A stretch of 64,000 nucleotides of DNA from CAZNYG01 sp964577205. Its GTDB lineage: Bacteria; Elusimicrobiota; Endomicrobiia; Endomicrobiales; CAIRNS01. The notes below the pieces were generated by a model. The model did not search any database. It had not been told where the DNA came from and saw only the letters and a program-made list of their open reading frames with translations. Every line of letters begins with the position of its first letter. The first letter of the stretch is position 1. The stretch covers positions 1-64,000 of the forward strand of contig CAZNYG010000002.1 of the NCBI GenBank assembly GCA_964577205.1, read 5' to 3'. This document shows positions 52,796 through 61,391 of this stretch, one piece after another. A program made the translations under genes and the position numbers.

Positions 52796-54697
52796 ATGAA
52801 AAGAATATTGATTGTCATATGCCTGTTAGGTACCGGTTTTTCCGTTTTTGCCGGGCCCGCTGTTCGCGGCGCGGCACATTCTCCGGACGGCTTGTCACGG
52901 ATATTGCCGTCTACCGGAACCATACCGGGGGCGCCCTCGCTGCCCCCCGCCGGTACACCGGCCATTCGTCAGCCGCGCGAAGGCGCGCGTTTACCGCGGC
53001 TGAGGCAGACGTTCGTATTCGGCGCCGCCGATCCGCGGGGAAGCCTTACCATAAACGGAGAACCCGTTGAGATACATCCGGACGGCGGTTTCCTGACAAT
53101 GGTCAGCCTTTCTTCAGGAACGTTCGCCATAACCGCGGAACTCGCGCTGGGAGCCACTGCTTATGCGGCCCGCCGTACGGTGTTTGTCGCCGGTCCGGAA
53201 CAGCCTTCCCCGAAAGAACCGCTGGCCATCGAATGGATCTCCCCCGATGTCGATATTGAGGCTCTGCCCGGCGAGGAGGTGGAGGTTTCATGTAAAGGCA
53301 GCCCGGGTATGAGCGCGTGGTTTACCGTTGGAAAGTCGAAAGAAAGATATTTCCTGCGCGAAACCGTCGAATATCCCGGCGGCATCTATCGCGGCCTGTT
53401 CGTTATCCCCGCCGCCGGCGAGTTGAAAAACGCCCGGATCACCGTCACGCTGTCAGATGAAAAGGAACACAAAAAGATCTCACGTCCGGGCGAACATGCC
53501 GTCTCGCGGTTTTCAGACACGGCCCCGGTCATGGCCGAAGTGGTGTCGCCGAACGCGGTGCTCCGCGCGGGCCCGGTCACAGGCGGCGATGACAAGGCCG
53601 GATACGTCATTTTCCCACCCGTCGGCACTCGGCTGCGCGTTACCGGCAGAAGGGGGGATGAACTCCGCGTGCGCCTTTCTCCCGGCCGGGCGCTTTGGAC
53701 GGGATCGAACGATGTGCGCCTTTTGCCGGAGGGTACGCTTTCGTCTAAAGCGGCCGCGGGCAGTGTTACCGTGGAAGGGAACGATCGCGTATCCCGTGTT
53801 TCGCTGACACTGGGACGCCGCGTGCCTTTTGATATCGTGCCCGACGTTTCGGGCGCGTATGTAGATATCACGCTTTACGGAGTGGTGTCAAATACGGATT
53901 GGATATCGCTGCCGGCGGCCGGAGCGATAGATCAGGTGCGCTGGTTCCAGGACGACGAGGAAACGTACCGATTGAGGGTATATACCCGAAATATCTGGTG
54001 GGGATACGATGCCCGCTATGAGGGCTCGGCGTTCATCTTCGAATTGCGTTGCCCGCCGCCCCCGGGCGGGAACCACTCGCCGTTGTCTGGTATTACCGTC
54101 GTGCTGGATCCGGGGCATTATCCGGACACCGGCGCTGTCGGGCCCACCGGGCTGGAAGAGAAGGACGCGAACCTCGCCTCGGGGTTCGCGCTGCGGAAAA
54201 AGTTGGAAGGCAAAGGGGCCCGGGTTGTCATGACGCGCCGGGGGAACGAGGCCGTGGCGCTGCATGACCGTCCCAGGATAGCCGGGCGGGCGGAAGGAGA
54301 CATACTTATCAGCCTGCACAATAACGCTGTCGGGGTAAGCGAAGATCCCCTGAAGAAGAACGGATACGGGGTATATTATTTTCAGCCGCTCAGCCTTCCT
54401 CTGGCCCGGGACATCCATACGGCGTACGGCGAAGCATTCGGCCCCGGGAACCGGAACGGCATGGCATTGCGCGACGACGGCATTCATTACGGCAATCTTG
54501 TGCTGGTCAGGACAACGTACATGCCTTCGGTCCTGATCGAGTCAGCTTATATCATTGTTCCGCGGGAGGAAGCCCTGCTGAAGCGGTTCTCTTTTCACGA
54601 TGCCTGTGCCGATGCGGTCGTCCGCGGACTGGAAAAATATCTGAGCCGGCTGCGCCAAGCGGCCGCGGGGCCGCTTCCGGCCCGGCGTAAGAAATAG
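52796..54697 (+). CDS. N-acetylmuramoyl-L-alanine amidase (Amidase_3), exported
   Basis: This 633-residue periplasmic enzyme should cut the bond between MurNAc and the stem peptide. A signal peptide (MKRILIVICLLGTGFSVFA) is followed by a long beta-rich region with SH3/AMIN-like character (about 250-400) and a C-terminal catalytic domain. Zinc ligands are in VVLDPGHYPD, GLEEKDAN and ISLHNNAV, and the catalytic glutamate is in VLIESAYI. The first ATG at 52775 lies before the signal sequence, so the ATG at 52796 is preferred. The exact N-terminal domains are uncertain. Confidence 0.9.
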   Translation: MKRILIVICLLGTGFSVFAGPAVRGAAHSPDGLSRILPSTGTIPGAPSLPPAGTPAIRQPREGARLPRLRQTFVFGAADPRGSLTINGEPVEIHPDGGFLTMVSLSSGTFAITAELALGATAYAARRTVFVAGPEQPSPKEPLAIEWISPDVDIEALPGEEVEVSCKGSPGMSAWFTVGKSKERYFLRETVEYPGGIYRGLFVIPAAGELKNARITVTLSDEKEHKKISRPGEHAVSRFSDTAPVMAEVVSPNAVLRAGPVTGGDDKAGYVIFPPVGTRLRVTGRRGDELRVRLSPGRALWTGSNDVRLLPEGTLSSKAAAGSVTVEGNDRVSRVSLTLGRRVPFDIVPDVSGAYVDITLYGVVSNTDWISLPAAGAIDQVRWFQDDEETYRLRVYTRNIWWGYDARYEGSAFIFELRCPPPPGGNHSPLSGITVVLDPGHYPDTGAVGPTGLEEKDANLASGFALRKKLEGKGARVVMTRRGNEAVALHDRPRIAGRAEGDILISLHNNAVGVSEDPLKKNGYGVYYFQPLSLPLARDIHTAYGEAFGPGNRNGMALRDDGIHYGNLVLVRTTYMPSVLIESAYIIVPREEALLKRFSFHDACADAVVRGLEKYLSRLRQAAAGPLPARRKK

Positions 54698-54748
54698 AAT
54701 TCACAGCGTGTGTTCACGGTGGTTTAATACGAGTTCAAAGGGCAGGCC

Positions 54749-56599
54749 ATGGAAAGATCTATCGCAGGAGCGGAAGCGGTCCGGTGGGACCTTGCCGCGC
54801 TGTATGCCGGGATCGATGATCCCAGGATCGACGAAGACCGGGACCGGCTGACGGAGAAGCTCAGTGATTTCAACAGGTCGTTCAAGGGAAAGCTTGCTGA
54901 AGCGCCCGGGCAGGCGGTCGCGGCGTACGCCGACATCCGCATGCTCGAGGACAAGATCATGCTGTACCTGTATCTTCTGTTGAGCACGAATGTCGCCGAA
55001 GCGTCCGTGAAGGCGAAAATAGCCGAAACGGAACGCATGCTGAGCGGCGCCTTCGGCGAGTATATGTCTTTTTTCAAGATCGAAATGGCCGCGATAGACG
55101 ATAAAACGCTCGAACGCTGGTACAGGGATGATCCCGTCGTCGCCCGCCACCGTCCCTGGATCGAGCATGAACGCGTGTTCAAACCGCATCTGCTCAGCGA
55201 AGCCGTCGAGTCTGCGCTCATCAAACGCTCGCCTTTCGGGCCGTCGGCGTGGAGTGAATTTTTCGACGAACTGGAAGCCGATATCGAAGCGGAATACCTT
55301 GGGGAGAAAAAAACGCTGACGGAACTCCTGCACCTGCTGGCCGAATCAGGGGATGCCGGAGAAAGGGCCGCGGTGCTGCGCATTATCGACGACAGCCTGA
55401 AGGGCGCGTTCGCCAGGTATTCCGCCCAGGCCCTGTACATGGTGGCCGGTTCGGCCTCGGTCGAGAACCGCGAACGTTCCTACCGGAACCCGATGGACGC
55501 GCGGAACAAGTCCAACCGCATCCCCGACGAAGTGGTCGACGTGCTCCATCAGGTGATCGTAGACGCCGCGGGCCCGGTCGCCCGGCGGTATTACCGCCTC
55601 AAGGCCGCTCATCTCGGGATGAAGACGCTGAAGTGGAGCGACCGCAACGCGCCGATGCCGTTCGCCGACACGGCGGTCATCCCCTTCGAAGAGGCGCGGG
55701 AGACCGTCATCGCGGCGTACCGGAGTTTCAGTCCGGAGCTCGCCCGGCTGGCGCAAAGTTTCTTTGACGAAAAACGCGTCGACGCTCCCGCGCTGAAGGG
55801 GAAACGGAGCGGCGCCTTCAATTATTCCGTCGTGCTTCCGGGGAACGCGCCGATATCCTTTGTGTTCATGAACTATCTCGGTTCGAACCGGGATGTCATG
55901 ACGCTGGCGCACGAGCTGGGCCACGGGGTCCACGGCCTGCTCGCGGGCGGGGCGCGGGGCGCGCTGATGGCGCAGGCTCCCATAGCGTATGCCGAAACCG
56001 CTTCGGTATTCGGAGAAATGACGACGTTCAGGTTCCTGCGGGAACGGCTGGAGAAGAAGAACGACCGGCAGTCGCGGCTCGCGCTGCTTATGGGTAAGAT
56101 AGACGATGTGCTGAACACGCTGGTGCGCCAGATCAGCTTTTCCCTTTTCGAGCGCCGGCTGCACGGGTTCGACGAGGCGGAAAATACCTGGAAGCCCCCG
56201 GAAAAAATGCCGGTCGCCGGCATCAACCGGCTCTGGCTCGAGTCTACGAAACAGCTCTACGGCGACGACGGCGACGTGTTCACGTATGAGAACGCCGATC
56301 ATCTCTGGTCATATATATCGCATTTTCACAGCCCGTTCTACGTTTATGGATACGCGTTCGGCGAACTGCTGACGCAAAGCCTGTACGCTCAGCGCTCCCG
56401 CGTCGGCGAACGTTTCGAACCGCTCTACATCGATCTGCTGAGCTCCGGCTCGACGAAGAACGTGTTCGAGCTGCTCAAACCGTTCGATCTTGATCCGGGC
56501 GACAGAGGTTTCTGGTCTTACGGGATCGACAACGGCCTCGGCGCGCTCGTCGCTGAAGCGGAAGATCTTTCGCGGGACGCGGGCGTCCGTGTCAAATGA
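54749..56599 (+). CDS. pepF: Oligoendopeptidase F (M3 family)
   Basis: PepF is a cytoplasmic zinc peptidase acting on short peptides. The HEXXH motif is TLAHELGHGVHG (H388, E389, H392), followed by an ETASVFGE motif with the third zinc ligand. FSLFERRLHG and YVYGYAFGELL are further M3 marks. Length is 616 residues, normal. AAAGGGCAGG precedes the ATG. Its 3' end overlaps the tail of the convergent ackA-like gene by eight bases, with no terminator between. Confidence 0.94.
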   Translation: MERSIAGAEAVRWDLAALYAGIDDPRIDEDRDRLTEKLSDFNRSFKGKLAEAPGQAVAAYADIRMLEDKIMLYLYLLLSTNVAEASVKAKIAETERMLSGAFGEYMSFFKIEMAAIDDKTLERWYRDDPVVARHRPWIEHERVFKPHLLSEAVESALIKRSPFGPSAWSEFFDELEADIEAEYLGEKKTLTELLHLLAESGDAGERAAVLRIIDDSLKGAFARYSAQALYMVAGSASVENRERSYRNPMDARNKSNRIPDEVVDVLHQVIVDAAGPVARRYYRLKAAHLGMKTLKWSDRNAPMPFADTAVIPFEEARETVIAAYRSFSPELARLAQSFFDEKRVDAPALKGKRSGAFNYSVVLPGNAPISFVFMNYLGSNRDVMTLAHELGHGVHGLLAGGARGALMAQAPIAYAETASVFGEMTTFRFLRERLEKKNDRQSRLALLMGKIDDVLNTLVRQISFSLFERRLHGFDEAENTWKPPEKMPVAGINRLWLESTKQLYGDDGDVFTYENADHLWSYISHFHSPFYVYGYAFGELLTQSLYAQRSRVGERFEPLYIDLLSSGSTKNVFELLKPFDLDPGDRGFWSYGIDNGLGALVAEAEDLSRDAGVRVK

Positions 56600-57689
56600 C
56601 CCGTTGCGCCTCCGCCGCTTTCATGAGGGTTTCCGTCTCTCTGCGGATGATGTCGGATTCGTCCAGCGCGTTGATGTAGAAATGCCTTTGTGAACGGGCC
56701 GAGGTGATCCGCAGGACGTCCCTGCCGCTGTTCCACGGCATTTCGTCGAGATTGATGCCGAGGAATGCCATGTCTTTCGCCAGCTGATAGATGATCTGGT
56801 TGAGATGGCCAGCGTAACAGCCGGCGAAAACGATCGCGCCGAGTCCGCGCAGCAGAGACATGTAATCTCCGATATATTTGAGGATTTGATTACGGTACAC
56901 GTCGAACGCGAGGGTCACCGCCTCGTCCTTCCCGTACAGTGTGGCCAGTTCGTTCAGCGGGAGATCGAATCCCGTCATGCCGAGAAAACCGCTTTTTTTC
57001 TTCAGCAGTTCGTCGATCTTGTACATCGAGTATCCCTGCTCCTTCATCAGATAGACTATGATGCCCGGATCGATGTCCCCGCAGCTTTTCGCGGACATGA
57101 TGCCCTCCAGCGGCGTGTAGCCCAGGCTGACCGCCACGGGCTTTCCTTTGGCGATAGCGCAGACCGTCGTCTGCCGGTCCAGCACCACTGAAATGATCTT
57201 CTCTTCGCCGGGAAACAGCTTCGCGTGTTCACCGTGGAATATCCCGTGGTATCCCTGTTTGACGACACTGCTGTCCCGGTAATAGGTATGCGCCAGGGGA
57301 TAGAGCGTCTCGCTCGCCGGAAGCCCTGAAAAGAACGATGTCTCGAAGAAGGCGAACTGGGGGATGTCCTTCAGGGTTTCGACGAACAGGCCGAGGACAG
57401 CGCAGGCCGAAGGTATATACAGGGGAAAATCTCCCGCGCGCCGCGCGAGAGCGGCGATGAATTGATCCGTCACGCGGGCCGGTTCCCCGCCGGCGTCGCC
57501 GCCGAAATGCAGATGGAATGAACACGCCTCCACCGGTTCGTCGCCCGCGAGGCGGCGGATGATGTCGCGGAGTTGTCCGGCGCGGCTGCCGGCATGGCGG
57601 TCGGCCCTCCATTCGTGTGTCGAGACGCTCCGCGCGCCGAAAGCTCTGAACGATATTTTTCCTGGTAATGGTTCGACGACAATTATCAT
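56592..57689 (-). CDS. Divergent acetate kinase paralogue with altered active-site residues
   Basis: This 365-residue protein aligns by eye along the AckA fold. FETSFFSGLP, GYHGIFH, SLGYTPLEGIMSAKSCGDID and KSGFLGM each have a counterpart in the AckA encoded just upstream. Key residues differ. The N-terminal NxGSSSLK phosphate site is replaced by EPLPGKIS (residues 6-13), the FDTAFH aspartate is E116, and the TR of NTRCGD is KS at 201-202. The PTNEE tail is absent. H148 is kept. It may be a regulatory or scaffolding pseudoenzyme, or a kinase for another acid. Its ATG overlaps the ackA stop as ATGA, so the two are made together. Confidence 0.85.
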   Translation of the reverse strand: MIIVVEPLPGKISFRAFGARSVSTHEWRADRHAGSRAGQLRDIIRRLAGDEPVEACSFHLHFGGDAGGEPARVTDQFIAALARRAGDFPLYIPSACAVLGLFVETLKDIPQFAFFETSFFSGLPASETLYPLAHTYYRDSSVVKQGYHGIFHGEHAKLFPGEEKIISVVLDRQTTVCAIAKGKPVAVSLGYTPLEGIMSAKSCGDIDPGIIVYLMKEQGYSMYKIDELLKKKSGFLGMTGFDLPLNELATLYGKDEAVTLAFDVYRNQILKYIGDYMSLLRGLGAIVFAGCYAGHLNQIIYQLAKDMAFLGINLDEMPWNSGRDVLRITSARSQRHFYINALDESDIIRRETETLMKAAEAQRVI

Positions 57690-58918
57690 TGCTGTGCACC
57701 TCGGTAAGAAACCGCGTTGTAGGATTCGCGGGCTATCATGATCTCCTCGTTAGTCGGGACCGCGAGGACCCTTGTTTCCGAACCGGCGCCGGTGATGTCG
57801 GCGTTCCGGTACGCGGAAGTGCGGTTCTTTTTTCCATCAAGGGCGATGCCGAAGCATTCAAGCCCCTCGCAGGCGCTCAGCCGCACCTCGGGCAGTTCGA
57901 TGCCCAGAGTGTCGGTGAACACCAGAATATCGGCTTTTTTAAGCAGCAGCGAATAATAGCCGATATACTTCCTGACCCTGCGCACGTACATGTCGAAAGT
58001 GACGCGCGCTTTCGGGTCGGTATCCCTGTGGCGGGCGACGTCCCTCATATCCGACGACGTGCTGAACACGCCTAGGATGCCGCTTTTGAAGTTGAGCATT
58101 CTCTCGGCGTCTTCCGGCGAAAGATTGTTCTTTGCCATGACCTGGAAGAGCACGCCGATGTCGAGGTCGCCGCAGCGGGTGTTCATCATTAGCCCTTCAA
58201 GCGGGGTGTACCCCATGGAGTTGTTGATCGAAACGCCGTTCCTGATAGCGCAGACGCTCGAACCTCCGCTGCCCAGATGGCAGCTGATGATCTTCTGCGT
58301 GGCGGGGTCCCTTCCGAGGAACCTGCACGCTTCCTGGGCGATGTACTGATGCGATATGCCGTGAAAACCGATCTTTTTGAGATGGTGCTGCCTGACCAGC
58401 TTGCCCGGCAGGGCGTACGCGGCGTACTCCGCGGGGATCGTGCTGTGGAAAGCTGTGTCGAACACCGCGTACTGGGGGATATCCCTGTATTCCCGTGCGC
58501 ACGTTTCTATGAGGTCGAGGGAAACCTTGTTGTGTATCGGAGCGAGGCTGACGGTTTTTTTCAACCTGGCGATCGCGCGCTGGTCGATCCTGACGGTGCG
58601 CTTGAACGACGGCCCCGGATGAACGTACCGGTGCGCGAAACAGTCACAGGCCGGGCAGTCCCCGTTCTTCGATCCTTCGTTCAGCAGGGCAATGACTTCC
58701 CGGAACGCGGCCGCGTGGTCGGGAAGGGGCACGGTGACCTTTCGTTCCTTTCCTCCCGCGGAGTGCAGGATGGCGGACGGTTCGCTGCCGAGCATGCCGA
58801 CGCGCACCGCTTCGCCGCGGGCGCATTCCTCTTCGCCGGGCATCCGGATGACGCGGTATTTCAGCGACGAGCTGCCGCAGTTGATGACAAGGATGGCGGC
58901 GCCGCGTTCAGATCTCAT
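57686..58918 (-). CDS. ackA: Acetate kinase
   Basis: AckA interconverts acetyl phosphate plus ADP with acetate plus ATP. Active-site segments are in place: N13, S16, S18 and K20 in NCGSSSLK, HRYVHPG, FDTAFHSTIP, FHGISH, GYTPLEGLMMNTRCGD and PTNEEIMIA. The adenine-side loop reads FTDTLGIELPEVR instead of the usual FTAGIGEN, so nucleotide binding may differ. Length is 410 residues. It overlaps the M20-like gene by 11 bases and the paralogue by four. No phosphotransacetylase is in the window. Confidence 0.92.
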   Translation of the reverse strand: MRSERGAAILVINCGSSSLKYRVIRMPGEEECARGEAVRVGMLGSEPSAILHSAGGKERKVTVPLPDHAAAFREVIALLNEGSKNGDCPACDCFAHRYVHPGPSFKRTVRIDQRAIARLKKTVSLAPIHNKVSLDLIETCAREYRDIPQYAVFDTAFHSTIPAEYAAYALPGKLVRQHHLKKIGFHGISHQYIAQEACRFLGRDPATQKIISCHLGSGGSSVCAIRNGVSINNSMGYTPLEGLMMNTRCGDLDIGVLFQVMAKNNLSPEDAERMLNFKSGILGVFSTSSDMRDVARHRDTDPKARVTFDMYVRRVRKYIGYYSLLLKKADILVFTDTLGIELPEVRLSACEGLECFGIALDGKKNRTSAYRNADITGAGSETRVLAVPTNEEIMIARESYNAVSYRGAQQ

Positions 58919-60113
58919 CGGAGGACCACCCGAACGTCGGTACGCCGATATTCCTGTGGAGCATCATCGCCTGCCCGTACACCGCTTTTTTGACCGTCTC
59001 GAAACCGGAGGCCTCGGTGGCGGATTCCATCGAAGGGCCGAACCCGAATGTCGGGATGCCGAGCTCGCCGAACGTGTAGGAGCCTTCGGTCATTGTGTTC
59101 TTCCAGTACCCGGTGCCGGGGGTAAATCCGTTGTCGGTCAACGCCTGCAGGGACCGCAAAACGAACGGATGGCTGGGTTCCATCGACCACGGTTTGATCT
59201 CTTTCTCTGAGACGACATTCGTCCCGGCGATCGTCTTGATGTTCTCCCGGGCCACGGCGGTCTCCACCAGGACGCTCTGTTCTCCACGGTAGACCGACTG
59301 CGCGATCATTTTCGCGCGTTCGAGTATGTTCTCCTGCTGTTCCTCCGGCACGAACGTCCTGTCTACGATCACTTTGAACTCGTTCTCTTTGTCCAGAGGC
59401 TGCGTCCCGCAGAAATGGACGTCCTTGATCTTCAGGCTGGAGCCGCCCATGGAATTATTCAGCGGAAGATTGCGGGAAAGGTTTTCCAGCTCGTGGATGA
59501 GAGGGAACATGGTGCCCAGGATATTGATGCCGCGGCTTTCAACGAAACCGTTGCCCAGCCGCACTTTTACGACGATCTCGTATTCCATCCTGCCTTTGTG
59601 CCCGAGATAGACGTTCATGTCCGTGGGTTCGCACAGGATGATGCCTTTCAGCCGATTGACGCGCTTCCTGAGATAATAATCGAAGAGGTATTTGATCCCG
59701 AAGCCGCAGCATCCCGAGCGGGGCACGCCGCATACCAGCACGTCGCCTACCAGCGGAAGGAGCGTCCTTTTCAGGACGGCGGCGGAATAGAGCGCGGAGA
59801 TGATCCCCTGGTCGTAGCTGCCGATGCTGTTGCCGTACGGGGCCGTTTCGCCGGGTTTTCTTCCCTGGGCGTAGTCCAGGTGGAACACGAGGGCGATATC
59901 CTGCTCCTGCCGGTAACCGTTCATCGTCCCGACGATGTTGTCGAAGCGGTCGGTCTCGGAGGAATCGAAATCGAGGGATCTCATCTCGTCGAGGATCAGC
60001 CCGTTGAACTGCCCGGCGTCGCCGCCGTCCGTTTTGCATTCTTTGAGTTTTTTCCCGAACTGCTTCATCGGTTCGCTCAGGCCTTCAAGTTTACTCTGAA
60101 TAAGCTGCTGCAT
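58908..60113 (-). CDS. YgeY-like M20 family protein lacking several catalytic residues
   Basis: The 401-residue protein follows the M20 peptidase layout. H78-L-D80 and D101 are at the positions of the first metal ligands, CEPTDMNVYLGHKGRMEYEI (from C161) strongly recalls YgeY, and LGIPTFGFGP is the usual C-terminal segment. The catalytic EE pair of VMEEDCDGL reads VPRSGCCGF here (R132, S133), the dimerisation-domain CHGS motif reads LGNG, and the last metal histidine is missing from SATEAS. Peptidase activity is therefore doubtful. AGGAGG selects the ATG at 60113. It starts the three-gene block with ackA and the ackA paralogue. Confidence 0.85.
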   Translation of the reverse strand: MQQLIQSKLEGLSEPMKQFGKKLKECKTDGGDAGQFNGLILDEMRSLDFDSSETDRFDNIVGTMNGYRQEQDIALVFHLDYAQGRKPGETAPYGNSIGSYDQGIISALYSAAVLKRTLLPLVGDVLVCGVPRSGCCGFGIKYLFDYYLRKRVNRLKGIILCEPTDMNVYLGHKGRMEYEIVVKVRLGNGFVESRGINILGTMFPLIHELENLSRNLPLNNSMGGSSLKIKDVHFCGTQPLDKENEFKVIVDRTFVPEEQQENILERAKMIAQSVYRGEQSVLVETAVARENIKTIAGTNVVSEKEIKPWSMEPSHPFVLRSLQALTDNGFTPGTGYWKNTMTEGSYTFGELGIPTFGFGPSMESATEASGFETVKKAVYGQAMMLHRNIGVPTFGWSSDEI

Positions 60114-60150
60114 ACATGCCTCCTGTGTAGTATAGATTAACAATGTGAAA

Positions 60151-60163
60151 TATTTGTAAACAC
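60151..60163 (-). promoter_or_regulatory. Candidate operator upstream of the M20-like gene
   Basis: TATTTGTAAACAC (plus strand) differs at one base from TATATGTAAACAC at 60787-60799. It lies in the 65-base gap between the regulator and the M20-like gene. Confidence 0.5.
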
Positions 60164-60178
60164 CAATGGCAAATTTTT

Positions 60179-60730
60179 TTAGAACGTAGGGGGGGTGACC
60201 ACCCATATCGCTTCGCTTTCCTCCTTGCCTGTATTCTTAAATGAATGGGGAGTGCTGGCGTTGAAGTAGATGCTGTCGCCCTTTTTCAGGACGTATACCG
60301 CGTCGTTGAGCGTCACTTCGAGCGTTCCTTTGATGACCAGGATGAACTCCTGGCCGAAATGTTTGTACATGTTCTCGCCGGAAGCCGCTTTCGGATTGAG
60401 CTTGAAAAGCAGGGGTTCCATCTGTTTGTTCGGTTCAGGCGTCGTCAGCAGGTAAAGGTTGATGCCGTTGCCGATCTCGTCAAGGTGTTTCCGTTCTTCG
60501 ACGCGCATGACCGGCGATCCCGACCCGGCCTGGTTTTCACCGATCAGATTGCCGACCGTGGATGAAAGGCTGTTGGCGATATTCTTCAGCGTTTCCAGCG
60601 ACGGCTGCGCCTTTCCCGTTTCGATCTGCGAGAGAAAGCTCGGGCTGATATTCACGCTTTTGGCCAGCGTACGCAGGGTTATTCTCTTTTCCTCGCGCAG
60701 CCGTTTGATGTTGACCCCAATGATCTTCAT
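60179..60730 (-). CDS. XRE-family regulator with a cupin domain
   Basis: This 183-residue protein has an N-terminal helix-turn-helix (residues about 7-60, RLREEKRITLRTLAKSVNIS with SFLSQIETGK) and a C-terminal cupin (about 115-183, with GQEFILVIKGTLEVTLND and KGDSIYFNASTPHSFKN). Such regulators sense small molecules through the cupin. It is encoded just upstream of, and in the same direction as, the M20-like/ackA/ackA-like genes. The ATG at 60730 begins the HTH; the frame is open further upstream but that part crosses the promoter. Self-regulation is likely from the shared motif. Confidence 0.92.
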   Translation of the reverse strand: MKIIGVNIKRLREEKRITLRTLAKSVNISPSFLSQIETGKAQPSLETLKNIANSLSSTVGNLIGENQAGSGSPVMRVEERKHLDEIGNGINLYLLTTPEPNKQMEPLLFKLNPKAASGENMYKHFGQEFILVIKGTLEVTLNDAVYVLKKGDSIYFNASTPHSFKNTGKEESEAIWVVTPPTF

Positions 60731-60736
60731 GGCATA

Positions 60737-60765
60737 AGTATATCCTGAAATCGGCCAAAAGTCAA
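60737..60765 (-). promoter_or_regulatory. Sigma-70-like promoter of the XRE-cupin gene
   Basis: On the minus strand TTGACT (60760-60765) and TATACT (60737-60742) are 17 bases apart. The start site would fall on or next to the ATG at 60730, giving a leaderless mRNA. Confidence 0.65.
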
Positions 60766-60786
60766 GTGGTATCAAACAAAAATAAG

Positions 60787-60799
60787 TATATGTAAACAC
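60787..60799 (-). promoter_or_regulatory. Candidate operator upstream of the XRE-cupin promoter
   Basis: TATATGTAAACAC (plus strand) lies about 22 bases upstream of the -35 box and matches the site before the M20-like gene at 12 of 13 positions. Confidence 0.5.
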
Positions 60800-60846
60800 A
60801 TAAACTGCTAAAAAAATCAAATAATTCCACTTTTTATCGGGATGCC

Positions 60847-60875
60847 TTGCCTCGGGCGGCGGATATAAGTATAAT
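60847..60875 (+). promoter_or_regulatory. Sigma-70-like promoter of the small membrane protein
   Basis: TTGCCT (60847-60852) and TATAAT (60870-60875) are 17 bases apart. The start codon at 60885 is only nine bases further, so the mRNA would be almost leaderless. Confidence 0.6.
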
Positions 60876-60884
60876 GATGATATT

Positions 60885-61376
60885 ATGACGGTATTCGTGC
60901 TGATCCCCGCTTTGCTGCAATTCCTGAAACTTCACGTCTTTACCGTCATCCTCAACCATTTCGTCAATATCCCTCTCTCCATCATTTTCGGTTTCGGCAA
61001 GTACGCGGCTTTTGTAATAGCGCTGATCATGGACATTGTGCAGATCGTTGTTTACTTCAACGTGCTGAACAAGACGTCGATCGGCAAACGGTTCGGCTGG
61101 ATCGTGGACGACAAGATGATCAAGGAGTACCGTGAGCCCGAATTCGTCGTCCGCATGCAGAATAAGGGGATGTACTACTGGGCGGTCATGTCCCTTTCGC
61201 TACTGCCGGTGTATTTCGGAGGGATATTCGTCGCCGTGTTCACTTCGCACATGCTGAAACTGGATAAAAGAAAGAGCGCGATATACATCTTCATCGGAAG
61301 CCTTATCGGCTGCTTTATCTGGACCATCGGCATCTGGAACCTCGTCGAACTGGTGATCACTTCGTTCAGGCGCTGA
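60885..61376 (+). CDS. Small integral membrane protein of unknown function
   Basis: The 163-residue protein has four or five hydrophobic segments: VFVLIPALLQFL, an amphipathic stretch, YAAFVIALIMDIVQIVVYF, YWAVMSLSLLPVYFGGIFVA, and YIFIGSLIGCFIWTIGIW. The general look recalls the small putative exporter family COG2426, but I cannot confirm it. It is divergent from the XRE-cupin gene and shares its intergenic region, so it could be under the same regulator. Confidence 0.75.
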   Translation: MTVFVLIPALLQFLKLHVFTVILNHFVNIPLSIIFGFGKYAAFVIALIMDIVQIVVYFNVLNKTSIGKRFGWIVDDKMIKEYREPEFVVRMQNKGMYYWAVMSLSLLPVYFGGIFVAVFTSHMLKLDKRKSAIYIFIGSLIGCFIWTIGIWNLVELVITSFRR

Positions 61377-61391
61377 TCCCTCCCGGTAAAA

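Noticed and set aside
60731..60820. A 30-residue N-terminal extension of the XRE-cupin regulator
   Set aside because: It would be read across the predicted -35 and -10 boxes and lies outside the HTH family boundary.
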